DNA of 64,000 bases from Thermoanaerobacter kivui (GTDB lineage Bacteria; Bacillota; Thermoanaerobacteria; Thermoanaerobacterales; Thermoanaerobacteraceae), in the NCBI RefSeq assembly GCF_000763575.1, contig NZ_CP009170.1:1429501-1493500 (forward strand), in the 5' to 3' direction. The position numbers were made by a program, and so were the translations under genes. The first letter of the stretch is position 1. The number at the start of each line of letters is the position of its first letter. Shown one piece after another: positions 26,691-35,633 of this stretch. The notes beneath the pieces are model-generated. The model did not search any database, was not told the DNA's origin, and saw only the letters and a list, made by a program, of their open reading frames with translations.

Positions 26691-27118
26691 AGTATTTTTT
26701 TATAGCGTTCTACAAAACCCCTCACGTCATTATACCTTAACAAATAATAACTATACAAAAAATTGTCTACTATTTTTCTTAAACTTGGATTTTTTCTCAA
26801 TGTCATGAGCAATTTAAAAAATTTTAAGTCATAATGAGATGTATCTATAAAAATTACATCATCTTCTATCTTGAAAATTTCCATTAGACCATACAATGTC
26901 CTTTTAATGTTTTCACTGAAACCTTTCATTCCTATTACAAAAACTTCATTTTGATTGTCATCAGCACCCATAAATCTTATCTCGCCGTAATCAATCTCTA
27001 ACAAATAAGGTATTTTAAAAAATTCCTCTTTTTCAATTTTATGTTTGTCGTTTAAGTGGATATAGGCGCAAATAGGGGAAAAATAGCAACCGTAATAACT
27101 GTAGTATATCACTTTCAT
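26687..27118 (-). CDS. DUF3189 family protein (second copy)
   Basis: Protein of 143 residues from ATG 27118 (AGGTGGT upstream). The order of elements mirrors its neighbour: MKVIYYSYYGCYFSPICAYI at the start, then EIRFMGADDNQNEVFVIGMKG. Sequence divergence between the two copies is high, consistent with a heteromeric pair. Function unknown; linked to the YIEGIA and SpoIIP-like genes. Confidence 0.75.
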   Translation of the reverse strand: MKVIYYSYYGCYFSPICAYIHLNDKHKIEKEEFFKIPYLLEIDYGEIRFMGADDNQNEVFVIGMKGFSENIKRTLYGLMEIFKIEDDVIFIDTSHYDLKFFKLLMTLRKNPSLRKIVDNFLYSYYLLRYNDVRGFVERYKKIL

Positions 27119-27127
27119 AAACACCAC

Positions 27128-27331
27128 CTAATATTGTTTGACTAAAATAAAGACCCCATTTTCAAGGTCATGGGCAGCTGCTTTAAAGATTCTGCTTAAA
27201 TACATAGAAATTCTCTGTTGTTCTTCTTCGTTTTCTACATAAATAATAGGAGCAGTACCACTTGAAACATTATCTTTGGCGTTTTTCAATGCCACTATAG
27301 CTATTATATATCCTGTTAAATGTATTTCCAT
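27128..27331 (-). CDS. Capping-complex-like small subunit for the YIEGIA protein
   Basis: Protein of 67 residues (MEIHLTGYIIAIVALKNAKD...). Its size and position immediately after the YIEGIA-family gene match the small subunit annotated as a capping complex partner in sporulating Firmicutes. GAGGTGATAAA precedes the ATG. The role is assigned by context and length more than by motifs. Confidence 0.65.
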   Translation of the reverse strand: MEIHLTGYIIAIVALKNAKDNVSSGTAPIIYVENEEEQQRISMYLSRIFKAAAHDLENGVFILVKQY

Positions 27332-27340
27332 TTTATCACC

Positions 27341-28246
27341 TCAGCCAATAGTTTTTCTCGCTGCTCTGGATTTAGAAGGATATTTTCTTACTGTTTCAAT
27401 GGCAGGTACGTTTTTTATAATCTCCACAAAAGCATCTATATCAGGATTCATAGCTACCATCACGACTATGACATCTCCATTTTTGTTGTTATTCATTGTA
27501 AGAGGTGCCAATTCAGGTGTGTCAATGTTCATTTTAAGCCCTAATTGGTTGGCAGCTTCATGGAGAATAGCCTGCCTTATCCCCAAATTATTTATAGAAA
27601 TCAAGCTGTCCAGTCCCTTAGGTCTTATTACCACCGCCATCCCAAATTTTTCTATAATTTCTCTTCCTTCTTTTAAGCCAATATCTGCAAGCACAACATC
27701 TTCTACACATAAAAGAGGTCCTTTAAAAACAATTTTAGAAGGTATAACCTCAGCTATATCTCTTATATATGCCGTCTTCATCACATAGCGGGACAAATAA
27801 ATAGCTATACCTCCTATAATCACCCCTATGATTACGCTTTTGGAAAGGTAAACAACCAAAGAAGTAAAAGCAGCAACAGCCATAGCGATGTAATTTCTCG
27901 CTTCAAAAATTTTTGCTATGTTCTCTATATAAGCAGCACCTCTTGGAACCAGCTCAGTTGCTTCCATTTTTTCAAGGCTGGCCCTTTCTATTTCTCTCAC
28001 TCCTTTAAATTGCTGTGCTGCCAAAGCCAAAAAAGTGACAGCTGTATACTGCTTTTCAATTAAAGCGGGTACTGAAAAAGCTCCTAAGGCAGCAGAAATC
28101 AATCCCAGCGTAAGGTGAGTCATATACCCTTGCGGATAAGTGGGGTATTGTCTGTAATCTACCCGCAGATAAATAAGGCGAGCAATTGTCCCCAAAACAA
28201 TTCCGCAAACTACAATATTTATATACAATGAATGATTTATGCTCAT
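27341..28246 (-). CDS. YIEGIA-family membrane protein (sporulation-linked)
   Basis: Protein of 301 residues with N-terminal and central membrane helices (about 8-25, 45-65, 115-150) and a cytoplasmic C-terminal domain. The family's name motif appears here as YIENIA. Members are conserved in endospore formers and lie beside der/spoIVA genes; a link to Bacillus YphB (SeaA) is my inference. The start overlaps the spoIIP-like stop by four bases. Confidence 0.75.
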   Translation of the reverse strand: MSINHSLYINIVVCGIVLGTIARLIYLRVDYRQYPTYPQGYMTHLTLGLISAALGAFSVPALIEKQYTAVTFLALAAQQFKGVREIERASLEKMEATELVPRGAAYIENIAKIFEARNYIAMAVAAFTSLVVYLSKSVIIGVIIGGIAIYLSRYVMKTAYIRDIAEVIPSKIVFKGPLLCVEDVVLADIGLKEGREIIEKFGMAVVIRPKGLDSLISINNLGIRQAILHEAANQLGLKMNIDTPELAPLTMNNNKNGDVIVVMVAMNPDIDAFVEIIKNVPAIETVRKYPSKSRAARKTIG

Positions 28247-29388
28247 GGCCTATCTCCTTTTTTTCTTTTAAATTTACCTAAATAACTAGCAAATTCTTTT
28301 CGAGTAGCTTTTGAAAACTTGTGGTACATCTCTCTCCCCCCTGTGCTTAAAAACATAAATCCAACAGCAGATACCACTACAACTCCAACTAAAATCCATA
28401 TGGCTGTTGTTGCGGCTCTGTTTTGACCAGGCAACGGCTTTTGAGTTTTTGTCACTGCTCCCACTTGTTTTTGTTCATCAGAACCATAAAGTGCCTTAGT
28501 CAATATATCCGCTATCAGAGATGCAGAGACCTCAGCTCTCTCTCTTGTATGAGAATAAGTGCCAAATTCCAATAGCAAAGAGTTGGGAGTCAAATCTTGA
28601 TTAAAATCTCCTTTGCCAAAAAATACATCTTTAATTATGTTGGGATATGTCTTGTCCGCCATTGCTTTTATTCTGTAAGCAAGCTGTTGATTTGCTTTTA
28701 GATTAGGATTTGTGCGCCCTAAAACGATTCTCACACCTGTCGCGTTTTTTCCTGCAATCTTCCTTATATACTCTTCCAATGGAACAGCATCTCTATGAAC
28801 GTCTAAAAGCAAATCCGGTTTAAAATCTTTTAAAAGTTTTACTGCTCCTGACCTTGAACGGGCGTACGCCATCGCATCATGAGGTAAATAAAGGGTTCTA
28901 TCTATTTTCACTTTCACCCCTTTTGCTTCTAAAGCCTTCTGTAAAGCAACATCAACCTTGTATATCCCTCCGTGACCGTTTATGCTGGCAGCACCATCTG
29001 AAGGAAGATAGGATTCATCACTATGAGTGGAATATATAGCTATTCTCTTCTCTCCTGTGTTTTCTGCAACTGCCATAGCTTGAGAAATTTCTTCTATGTC
29101 TACTTCAGGAAGTTTTTCTGTCCTTAAGTATTTCGCATAAGCAATTTTCTCTGTCTTATCTACTTTTGTTATTTCATAAAGCTTGTTATCACTGGACAAA
29201 TACCTGTCTCCTTTATACACATCTATTGCAGTTCTAAATAGCATTTTATCGGATTTTTCTTCATATACAGTGTAATATCCATGCTCTTGTGAAGTTTTTT
29301 TCTCTGCATAAGCATTAAAAGTTATACCTAACAGAAAAATAGCAATTAACCCAAATATAATAATTTTAATCCTTTTTGTCTCTTTCAT
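28243..29388 (-). CDS. SpoIIP-family peptidoglycan amidase
   Basis: Protein of 381 residues. An N-terminal signal/anchor helix (about 7-25) precedes the SpoIIP catalytic domain with IYSTHSDESYLP, LLDVHRDA and LLLEFGTYSHTRERA carrying the zinc His/Glu residues. A C-terminal transmembrane helix (about 320-345) and basic tail follow. SpoIIP removes stem peptides in the septal wall during engulfment. The C-terminal anchor is unlike classical SpoIIP, so this may be a paralogue. ATG 29388 follows GAGGGTG, and the gene overlaps the DUF1614 gene. Confidence 0.85.
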   Translation of the reverse strand: MKETKRIKIIIFGLIAIFLLGITFNAYAEKKTSQEHGYYTVYEEKSDKMLFRTAIDVYKGDRYLSSDNKLYEITKVDKTEKIAYAKYLRTEKLPEVDIEEISQAMAVAENTGEKRIAIYSTHSDESYLPSDGAASINGHGGIYKVDVALQKALEAKGVKVKIDRTLYLPHDAMAYARSRSGAVKLLKDFKPDLLLDVHRDAVPLEEYIRKIAGKNATGVRIVLGRTNPNLKANQQLAYRIKAMADKTYPNIIKDVFFGKGDFNQDLTPNSLLLEFGTYSHTRERAEVSASLIADILTKALYGSDEQKQVGAVTKTQKPLPGQNRAATTAIWILVGVVVVSAVGFMFLSTGGREMYHKFSKATRKEFASYLGKFKRKKGDRP

Positions 29389-30070
29389 TTTTCTCACCCT
29401 CTTTTCTCTCCTCTGGATTTATAAGACTGCTGGTCATACCTGTTTTTGGTTCAAGGTGTTTTTTGGAAGTTCCTCCTTGTATTTTTTCTCTCGTCTCTCC
29501 TATCACTTCAGACAAAAATACTGCTATTATCATTGATATGACAACAGAATCAAAAAAACCTGCTCCTCCTATAGGCACTGCTCCTTTTGTCCCTGTCCAA
29601 TAATTTGAAATTGCCTGCATTATATTAGCTAATATTATCCCCATCACACCTGCAATAAAAGCACTTCTCCTGGACCTTGAAAATAGATACGCTATTAACC
29701 CGCCTACAATACCGTAAATATAATTTGGTTCAATAACCATTGCCTCTGGTTCAGCAGGAAGTATCCTTCCTGCAATAAAGACTGCTATTCCTGCTACAAT
29801 TGCCACCACTACTCCATTTACTTTTTCCCTTGTGCTCTCTGCTTTTATAAAAAGATATACACATACAGCTGTTGGAATAATGGCACCGCCAATATTTACA
29901 GAAACCGCTTTTGTTATAGGAATATTGGGTAGCAAAGTGCCAATTATCATACCAATTATTATCAAAAAAGCCCAAGTATCCGTCATTTTCATTCTATCCA
30001 AAACTCTATGGGCGAAACCAAACAAAATGAATAATCCAAGTATAGAAAGCAAAATGTAACTTAAAGGCAT
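29366..30070 (-). CDS. DUF1614 membrane protein
   Basis: Protein of 234 residues with six or seven hydrophobic helices across residues 1-190 and a hydrophilic charged tail that ends in KNERDKKD. The GIIGTLLPNIPI-like and GGAGFFDSVVISMIIAV segments match DUF1614. ATG 30070 is chosen because AAGGAG lies 8 bases upstream. First gene of the der/sporulation operon after the phoU terminator; function unknown. Confidence 0.8.
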   Translation of the reverse strand: MPLSYILLSILGLFILFGFAHRVLDRMKMTDTWAFLIIIGMIIGTLLPNIPITKAVSVNIGGAIIPTAVCVYLFIKAESTREKVNGVVVAIVAGIAVFIAGRILPAEPEAMVIEPNYIYGIVGGLIAYLFSRSRRSAFIAGVMGIILANIMQAISNYWTGTKGAVPIGGAGFFDSVVISMIIAVFLSEVIGETREKIQGGTSKKHLEPKTGMTSSLINPEERKEGEKNERDKKD

Positions 30071-30123
30071 CAAAATCACTCCTTAACTTATTTTCTTAAA
30101 AATATGTTTTACACAAACCAAAA

Positions 30124-30178
30124 AAAATATACAAAAAGCGCCCACTTCCTTAAAAGTGAGCGCTTTTTGTATATTTTT
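30124..30178. terminator. Long bidirectional terminator after phoU
   Basis: A near-perfect inverted repeat with arms of about 23 bases (core ACAAAAAGCGC/GCGCTTTTTGT) flanked by A- and T-runs. It separates the pst/pho operon from the DUF1614 operon on the same strand, and the phoU stop lies at its edge. Confidence 0.85.
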
Positions 30179-30830
30179 AATTTAAATCTATATGCTCTCC
30201 AGTATCCAAGTAAATTACCCATTCGCATATATTAGTAGCATGGTCAGCAATTCTTTCTAGATATCGCGCTACAAACAAAAATTGTGTTGCCTGGTCGATG
30301 TTTCTTGGATCTTCCATCATATAAGTTAAGAGTTCTCTGAAGATTTGCTTATAAAGAGCATCGACTATATCATCCTTTTCACCGATTGTCTTTGCAAGGT
30401 CTAAGTCCTGTCTAACATATGAATCCAGTGACATTTTTACCATTTCCCTCACAATATCAGCCATTCTGGGAATATCTATCAAAGGCTTTATATATTTTTG
30501 GTGAGCAATCCTCAAAGTAGTTTTTGCTATATCCACTGCATGGTCTGCCATTCTTTCCAAGTCTGTAACAATTTTAAGGCCCGTCAAAACTATTCTCAAA
30601 TCCCTTGCAATCGGCTGCTGTGTCACCATGATTTTGGCACACTTATTGTCAATTTCTACTTCCATTTTGTCTATTCTGTCGTCGTCATCTATAACTTTTT
30701 GAGCCAACTCTGTATCATGGTTCACTAAAGAAGCAATGGCATTAGCTATCGCTTCTTCTACAAGACTTCCCATTTTCAATACGTCATAATGAAGTTCCTC
30801 TAATTCCTTTTCAAAATGGGTACGATTCAC
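30177..30830 (-). CDS. phoU: Phosphate-signalling protein PhoU
   Basis: Protein of 217 residues, all helical, with the two repeated PhoU motifs (DRIDKMEVEIDNKC near 55 and a second related copy, DDIVDALYKQIF, near 155) that bind metal clusters. PhoU links Pst transporter state to the PhoR kinase. GTG at 30830 is chosen because AAAGGAGG lies just upstream; the longer frame would overlap pstB. Confidence 0.96.
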   Translation of the reverse strand: MNRTHFEKELEELHYDVLKMGSLVEEAIANAIASLVNHDTELAQKVIDDDDRIDKMEVEIDNKCAKIMVTQQPIARDLRIVLTGLKIVTDLERMADHAVDIAKTTLRIAHQKYIKPLIDIPRMADIVREMVKMSLDSYVRQDLDLAKTIGEKDDIVDALYKQIFRELLTYMMEDPRNIDQATQFLFVARYLERIADHATNICEWVIYLDTGEHIDLN

Positions 30831-30843
30831 ATTTCCACCTCCT

Positions 30844-31593
30844 TTAACCGAATCTTCCAGTAATGTAATCCTCCGTCCTTTTATCTTTGGGATTGTAGAA
30901 TACCCTGTCTGTAGGACCACTCTCTATCAATTCTCCGTTTAAGAAAAACGCTGTGTAGTCTGACACTCTTCCCGCTTGCTGCATGTTATGAGTAACTATT
31001 ATTATTGTATATTTATTCTTCAACTCATCAATTAATTCTTCTATCTTCATAGTAGATATGGGGTCTAATGCAGAGGTAGGCTCGTCCATCAAAATGACTT
31101 CTGGCTCTATCGCTAATGTCCTAGCTATGCAAAGCCTTTGTTGCTGACCACCGGATAAGCCAAGAGCTGATTTGTGTAACCTGTCCTTTACCTCATCCCA
31201 TAAAGCAGCAGCCACCAAACTCATTTCAACAATTTCATTCAGTTTTTTCTTGTCTTTAATGCCGTGAATTCTCGGACCATACGCTACATTGTCATAAACA
31301 GTCATAGGAAAAGGATTAGGCTTTTGGAAAACCATTCCCACTTTTTTTCTAAGTTCGATAACATCCACTTCTTTGTATATGTCTTGTCCATCGAGCAAAA
31401 CTGTTCCCTTTATTTTAACTCCTTCTATAAGGTCGTTCATCCTGTTTAGAGTGCGAATAAAGGTGGATTTACCACAGCCAGAAGGACCTATGAGAGCCAA
31501 AACGCTATTTTCTTCTACATCCAAATTTATTTTTTTAAGGGCTTGAACTTCGCCATAAAACAAGTCCAAATCTCTGACCTGTATTTTTTTCAT
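30844..31593 (-). CDS. pstB: Phosphate ABC transporter ATPase
   Basis: Protein of 249 residues. Walker [10 protein letters not shown] (about 35), signature [13 protein letters not shown] (about 148), Walker [14 protein letters not shown] and the switch His in VTHNMQQA are intact. It energises PstC-PstA phosphate import at the membrane. The gene ends 13 bases before phoU. Confidence 0.98.
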   Translation of the reverse strand: MKKIQVRDLDLFYGEVQALKKINLDVEENSVLALIGPSGCGKSTFIRTLNRMNDLIEGVKIKGTVLLDGQDIYKEVDVIELRKKVGMVFQKPNPFPMTVYDNVAYGPRIHGIKDKKKLNEIVEMSLVAAALWDEVKDRLHKSALGLSGGQQQRLCIARTLAIEPEVILMDEPTSALDPISTMKIEELIDELKNKYTIIIVTHNMQQAGRVSDYTAFFLNGELIESGPTDRVFYNPKDKRTEDYITGRFG

Positions 31594-31634
31594 TTACCAG
31601 CTATTCCCCTTTCTCTTAAGCATATTATACCATT

Positions 31635-32522
31635 TTATTTTTCTCCTGTCATTCTTTTATATAAAATACTTCCTAACCATCGCGCAAGAATGTTAAAAAT
31701 CAGTACCATCAACAGCAAAACTGCAGCAGCTCCGTCTGCAATTTGCCGCGTATCAGGTGCCAAACCTTCGCTATTTATTTTCCATATATATACAGCCAAT
31801 GTTTCCGCAGGTCTAAAAATGTTCAAAGGCGAAGTAGGACTCGAAGGATTTAAGTTTGAAAAAATCAAAGCAGGGCTGCTCATACCAGCAGTATATAGGA
31901 GTGCAGCAGCTTCTCCAAAAATTCTTCCCGCCGTCAAAATTATTCCTGTTATAATACCTGGCATAGCAGTAGGTATTACGACCTTAACAATTGTCTGCCA
32001 TTTTGTAGAACCCAAAGCGTAACTTGCCTCCCTTAAACTGTTTGGCACACTTCTTATAGAATCTTCACTAACTCTTGTCATAACGGGAAGATTCAAAACC
32101 GTAAGAGCAAGAGCCCCTGCGATAAGAGAATATCCCCAGCCAGTCATATTTACAAATACCAAAAGCCCAAAGAGTCCCACCACAATTGAGGGCATAGAAG
32201 ATAAAGTTTCTGTAGACAATCTTATGACCTCTGTCAATAGTCCCGGTCTTGCATATTCTGCCATATAAATTCCTGCACCTATGCCAATAGGCACAGAAAT
32301 TATAAGAGTTACTACTAATAACTCTAATGAATTAAATAATTGTGGTCCTATACCGCCACCTGCCTCCATGAATTTAGGCGGTGATGTTAAAAAATTTATA
32401 TTAAGTTGTGTTCTTCCCTGGTATAATATATAGCCTATCAGCGAAATTAAAAACAAAATTAAAACAACTGCTACAGCGTAAAAATATATAGTAGCAATTT
32501 TATCGTACAATTTCGACTTCAT
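31635..32522 (-). CDS. pstA: Phosphate ABC transporter permease PstA
   Basis: Protein of 295 residues with six transmembrane helices and the EAA loop EASYALGSTKWQTIVKVVIPTA near residue 195 that contacts PstB. The ATG overlaps the pstC stop by four bases. Confidence 0.97.
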   Translation of the reverse strand: MKSKLYDKIATIYFYAVAVVLILFLISLIGYILYQGRTQLNINFLTSPPKFMEAGGGIGPQLFNSLELLVVTLIISVPIGIGAGIYMAEYARPGLLTEVIRLSTETLSSMPSIVVGLFGLLVFVNMTGWGYSLIAGALALTVLNLPVMTRVSEDSIRSVPNSLREASYALGSTKWQTIVKVVIPTAMPGIITGIILTAGRIFGEAAALLYTAGMSSPALIFSNLNPSSPTSPLNIFRPAETLAVYIWKINSEGLAPDTRQIADGAAAVLLLMVLIFNILARWLGSILYKRMTGEK

Positions 32523-33418
32523 TTATACATCCCCCTCCTGCCCACTAATTTGATTATGATGATAAAGGTAAAGGATATTAAAAGAAGCAGTAATGCCAAA
32601 GACCAGAGGGCATCGTTCCACACAGAACCCATCACTGTATTTGCCATGTCCATTGTAATTATAGAAGTTATTGTGCTCATGGGTTCTAAAAAGGATTTAG
32701 GGATTACTGGCCTATTACCTATGACCATCTGCACTGCTAATGCTTCACCAAATGCCCTTGCTAACCCCAACACAACAGCAGTTAATATGCCTGGCTTTGC
32801 GGCAGGAAGGATTACATTTTTAATTGTCTGCCACCTTGTAGCACCAAGAGCATAACTGGCTTCTCTTATCTCAACAGGTAGTGACCTTATAGCATCAGCG
32901 CTGACACTTGTAATGGTGGGAAGAGTCATAATAGTGAGAACTAATATACCTGCCAACAAACTAAACCCCAAGCCTCCAAAATGTTTGCTTATAAAAGGAA
33001 CCAATACTGTAAGGCCAACCCAACCGTATACAACAGAGGGAATGCCTACAAAAATTTCAATAGCAGGTTGTAATATCTTTTGACCTAATTTTTTTGCAAT
33101 TTCCACCATGAATATCGCAGAAGAGATACCGAGAGGTGCACTTATCATAATAGCAAAAACAGAAACGAGAATAGAGCCTAATATAAATTGCAGCGAACCG
33201 ACAGCAGGAACATCTCTATCAGGCCTCCATGTGGTAGAAAACAAAAATTCCTTTACAGAAATACCATCTTTTATGAATGTAGAAAGCCCTTTAGATGTTA
33301 CAAAGTAAAAGAGAGAAATAGTGATAATTATTAAAAGCAAAGCGGATATAAAAACGATAAATCTCCCCAACGCATCCGCCACTTTTCGTTTTTTTTCATA
33401 AGTTTTATCTATTGTCAT
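32519..33418 (-). CDS. pstC: Phosphate ABC transporter permease PstC
   Basis: Protein of 299 residues with six helices and an EAA loop EIREASYALGATRWQTIKNV. First gene after the IS insertion. Its Shine-Dalgarno GGGGG precedes the ATG. It should now be transcribed from the duplicated Pho-box copy at 33482-33525, with a TATGAT/GATAAT -10 near 33455. Confidence 0.97.
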   Translation of the reverse strand: MTIDKTYEKKRKVADALGRFIVFISALLLIIITISLFYFVTSKGLSTFIKDGISVKEFLFSTTWRPDRDVPAVGSLQFILGSILVSVFAIMISAPLGISSAIFMVEIAKKLGQKILQPAIEIFVGIPSVVYGWVGLTVLVPFISKHFGGLGFSLLAGILVLTIMTLPTITSVSADAIRSLPVEIREASYALGATRWQTIKNVILPAAKPGILTAVVLGLARAFGEALAVQMVIGNRPVIPKSFLEPMSTITSIITMDMANTVMGSVWNDALWSLALLLLLISFTFIIIIKLVGRRGMYK

Positions 33419-33473
33419 TCTATATCCCCCATTTAAATAAATATAATGGCGCTCATATTATCATAACAGTTTA

Positions 33474-33550
33474 AAAAAAAACATTCATTAAATTTATGTT
33501 AAATGAATGTTAAATCTATGTTAAATTTACACTCCGTATAAAAAAGAACT
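33474..33550. repeat. 77-bp direct repeat, pstC-side copy
   Basis: Identical over 77 bases to 35527-35603 and abutting the IS end. It carries four Pho boxes and half of the pstS terminator stem. Long target duplications are known for IS1634 elements. Confidence 0.92.
33482..33525 (-). promoter_or_regulatory. PhoP box array controlling pstCAB-phoU
   Basis: Four direct repeats at exact 11-base spacing on the minus strand: TTTAACATAGA, TTTAACATTCA, TTTAACATAAA, TTTAATGAATG. This matches the TTAACA-type PhoP site of Firmicutes. It lies inside the IS target duplication, 60-110 bases before pstC. Confidence 0.8.
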
Positions 33551-33630
33551 CTTGACTTTGTCAGTTTGAAACCCAAAAGGCTTGGGAATACAGGTATTGA
33601 CAAAAAATGGGCGTGAAATTTGTCACTACA

Positions 33631-35328
33631 TTACTTTCTCATGCTAATTAATTCCATGCCTTCCTCATATGTAATGAAATTTTTTGGTGCTTTTATTTTC
33701 ATCACCTTCAATATGTTTTCAGCTTCCTCCTCTATCTTTTGTTTGATTAAATATTTCTTCCCATTTATCTCTATCTCCACAAAATTCATTGAACCTATCG
33801 CTTCTTTTATTCTATCACTGCTTAATTCTTTCCCCTTAGACCTCAAGCTGTATTCTAAAGTTCTTTCCAGTAAAAATGCTAAATAGCACACAACAAAATG
33901 CCCTCTTATCCTTTTCTCCGTCCAGTGAAATATTGGTCTTACATTAAGACAACTTTTCATTACTCTGAAAGACTGCTCTATCTTCCATAAATCATGATAT
34001 GCATTCAAAACTTCTGTCACACTCATTTCTTTCTTGCTGGTCTGAATTGCATAAAAACCGTCAAATTTCTCATCCCTCTTTATTGCTTCTTCATCCAGTA
34101 CATATTCTTCTGATTCGGAAATGCGTCTTAAATATTTCCTTCCGCCTCTCTTTTCTGCTGCCCTTACATTGCCGGGCCTTTCTAAAAGTTCTTTTGCTTT
34201 TTCTACTAGCCTTTGCCTCTCTTCTTTATCTTTTCTGGCCCTCTTGCTTGAATAGGTTATTATTAGATTCTCAGGTATCTTGAATATTTCCCCTTCTCCC
34301 GTTTTGATAATATTCTCTCTTTCTATGACCTTGAATCTAAACTCTTCCCCAAATATTTCTCTGTCAAATCTCCACTTTTTCTCCTCAAGAACTTGATATC
34401 CCTCTTCATCAAATACTCTATCTAAAATCTCTTTACTCATGTTTTTCAGTCTGCTTGCCACAATGTAGTCGTATCCCGCTTCTTTTATCAGCTTTAAATT
34501 AAGTTTACTGTTAAGGCCTTTGTCTGCAACTATTATTACTTGGTCTATGCAGAATTTCTCTTTCAGTTTCCTCAAAATTTCTATCATGGTCTTGCTGTCA
34601 ACAGTGTCTCCTGGAAACAATTCATATCCAACTGGTCTTCCTTCTTTATCTACAAGCATCCCCATTACCACTTGTACCTCATTTACCTTGTTATCCTTGC
34701 TAAATCCAAAATCCCTTAAGTTATCTTGCTTAATGCTTTCAAAGTAAAATGTTGTCACATCATAAAAAACAACATCAACTACCATGTTAAATAAATCTCT
34801 ATTCTTGTGATAAAGGTATAGCTCCAAATCCTCTTTTATCTGGGCTAGAATATCTAATCCCCTGTACAGCTGATTTAAATCAATATCTTCTTCAAATCCA
34901 AAGTATCTGTTTTTGCGGTAATACGTCTGAAGTTTGCTTACTGGTTGAATTAATCTTTGTACTGTCATCAAAAACGTCACTTCATCAATGTCAAACTTTA
35001 TGCTGGAATTTTGAGAAATATACTGTTTGAGGAATTTATCTATTTCAAGCTTTTCCCAAAGTTTTCTATACACAATATATCCCCAGTTTTTAATAATCCC
35101 TTCTGAAACATCTTCTGGAAAAAGCTTGATGGAACCTGTTTCTTCACTGGAACTTAAAAATATTTTTTGCAATTTATCTACAAGATTAATGAAAGAAGGG
35201 TCATTTTTGAGTTCATCAATTCTACCGAGATTAAGCAAGACTTTTTGCTTTATTTTACCATTTTCGCGATAATTATGGACAATTTTGGCATACTCATAGC
35301 CACCAGCTTTAGTTATTTTGAGAAACAT
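33631..35328 (-). CDS. IS1634-family DDE transposase
   Basis: Protein of 565 residues, no stops or frameshifts. The N-terminus (GYEYAKIVHNYRENGKIKQK) and the central DDE region (FYDVTTFYFES with catalytic Asp, VIIVADKGLNS with second Asp, and DGFYAIQTSKKEMSVTEVLN leading to the Glu-containing YHDLWKIEQSFRVMKS) fit the IS1634/IS4-superfamily type. An IS-internal terminator lies upstream, shielding it from pstS readthrough. Confidence 0.93.
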   Translation of the reverse strand: MFLKITKAGGYEYAKIVHNYRENGKIKQKVLLNLGRIDELKNDPSFINLVDKLQKIFLSSSEETGSIKLFPEDVSEGIIKNWGYIVYRKLWEKLEIDKFLKQYISQNSSIKFDIDEVTFLMTVQRLIQPVSKLQTYYRKNRYFGFEEDIDLNQLYRGLDILAQIKEDLELYLYHKNRDLFNMVVDVVFYDVTTFYFESIKQDNLRDFGFSKDNKVNEVQVVMGMLVDKEGRPVGYELFPGDTVDSKTMIEILRKLKEKFCIDQVIIVADKGLNSKLNLKLIKEAGYDYIVASRLKNMSKEILDRVFDEEGYQVLEEKKWRFDREIFGEEFRFKVIERENIIKTGEGEIFKIPENLIITYSSKRARKDKEERQRLVEKAKELLERPGNVRAAEKRGGRKYLRRISESEEYVLDEEAIKRDEKFDGFYAIQTSKKEMSVTEVLNAYHDLWKIEQSFRVMKSCLNVRPIFHWTEKRIRGHFVVCYLAFLLERTLEYSLRSKGKELSSDRIKEAIGSMNFVEIEINGKKYLIKQKIEEEAENILKVMKIKAPKNFITYEEGMELISMRK

Positions 35329-35446
35329 ATGGCATCACCTTTATGTTAGTTTATTACATTATACTACAAAAAGTGAATATGGTCAAGTATTATGGCAATA
35401 ATTAGGAGTAAAATTGTCCCTACAGTTTTGAAAAATTTTTTAACCC

Positions 35447-35477
35447 TAAAAACAAAAAACCCTTGAAAATCAAGGGT
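35447..35477 (-). terminator. IS-internal terminator upstream of transposase
   Basis: ACCCTTGA/TCAAGGGT hairpin with a 3-base loop followed by TTTTTTG on the minus strand, near the IS end facing pstS. Confidence 0.7.
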
Positions 35478-35526
35478 CTGATATTTTTTACCAGCCTAAA
35501 AATGGCCTCCAACTGACAAAGTCGAG

Positions 35527-35603
35527 AAAAAAAACATTCATTAAATTTATGTTAAATGAATGTTAAATCTATGTTAAATTTACACTCCGTATAAAAAAGA
35601 ACT
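35527..35603. repeat. 77-bp direct repeat, pstS-side copy
   Basis: Second copy of the target duplication, identical to 33474-33550. It retains four Pho boxes (35535-35578) that now point into the IS. Confidence 0.92.
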
Positions 35604-35628
35604 GACGCATGTGCCAGTTCTTTTTTAT
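35591..35628 (-). terminator. Terminator of pstS
   Basis: ATAAAAAAGAACTG and CAGTTCTTTTTTAT form a 14-bp stem with a 10-base loop, just after the pstS stop. Its distal arm lies in the duplicated segment. Confidence 0.8.
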
Positions 35629-35633
35629 ACCCT

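Larger units (their letters stand above)
33551..35526 (-). mobile_element. IS1634-family insertion sequence
   Basis: Element of 1976 bp between pstC and pstS. Terminal inverted repeats CTTGACTTTGTCAGTT (left) and CTCGACTTTGTCAGTT (right, minus strand) differ at one of 16 bases. One intact transposase gene is inside. It is bordered by a 77-bp perfect direct repeat of host sequence. The intact transposase and perfect duplication suggest recent insertion. Confidence 0.92.

Noticed and set aside
33482-33530. The TTAACAT repeats as a replication-origin iteron array
   Set aside because: 11-base spacing, presence before pstS as well and the adjacent phoPR genes fit Pho boxes; no replication gene is near.
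33474-35603. Direct repeats as attachment sites of an integrative element
   Set aside because: They abut IS inverted repeats, the interval holds only a transposase, and no integrase or tRNA is present.
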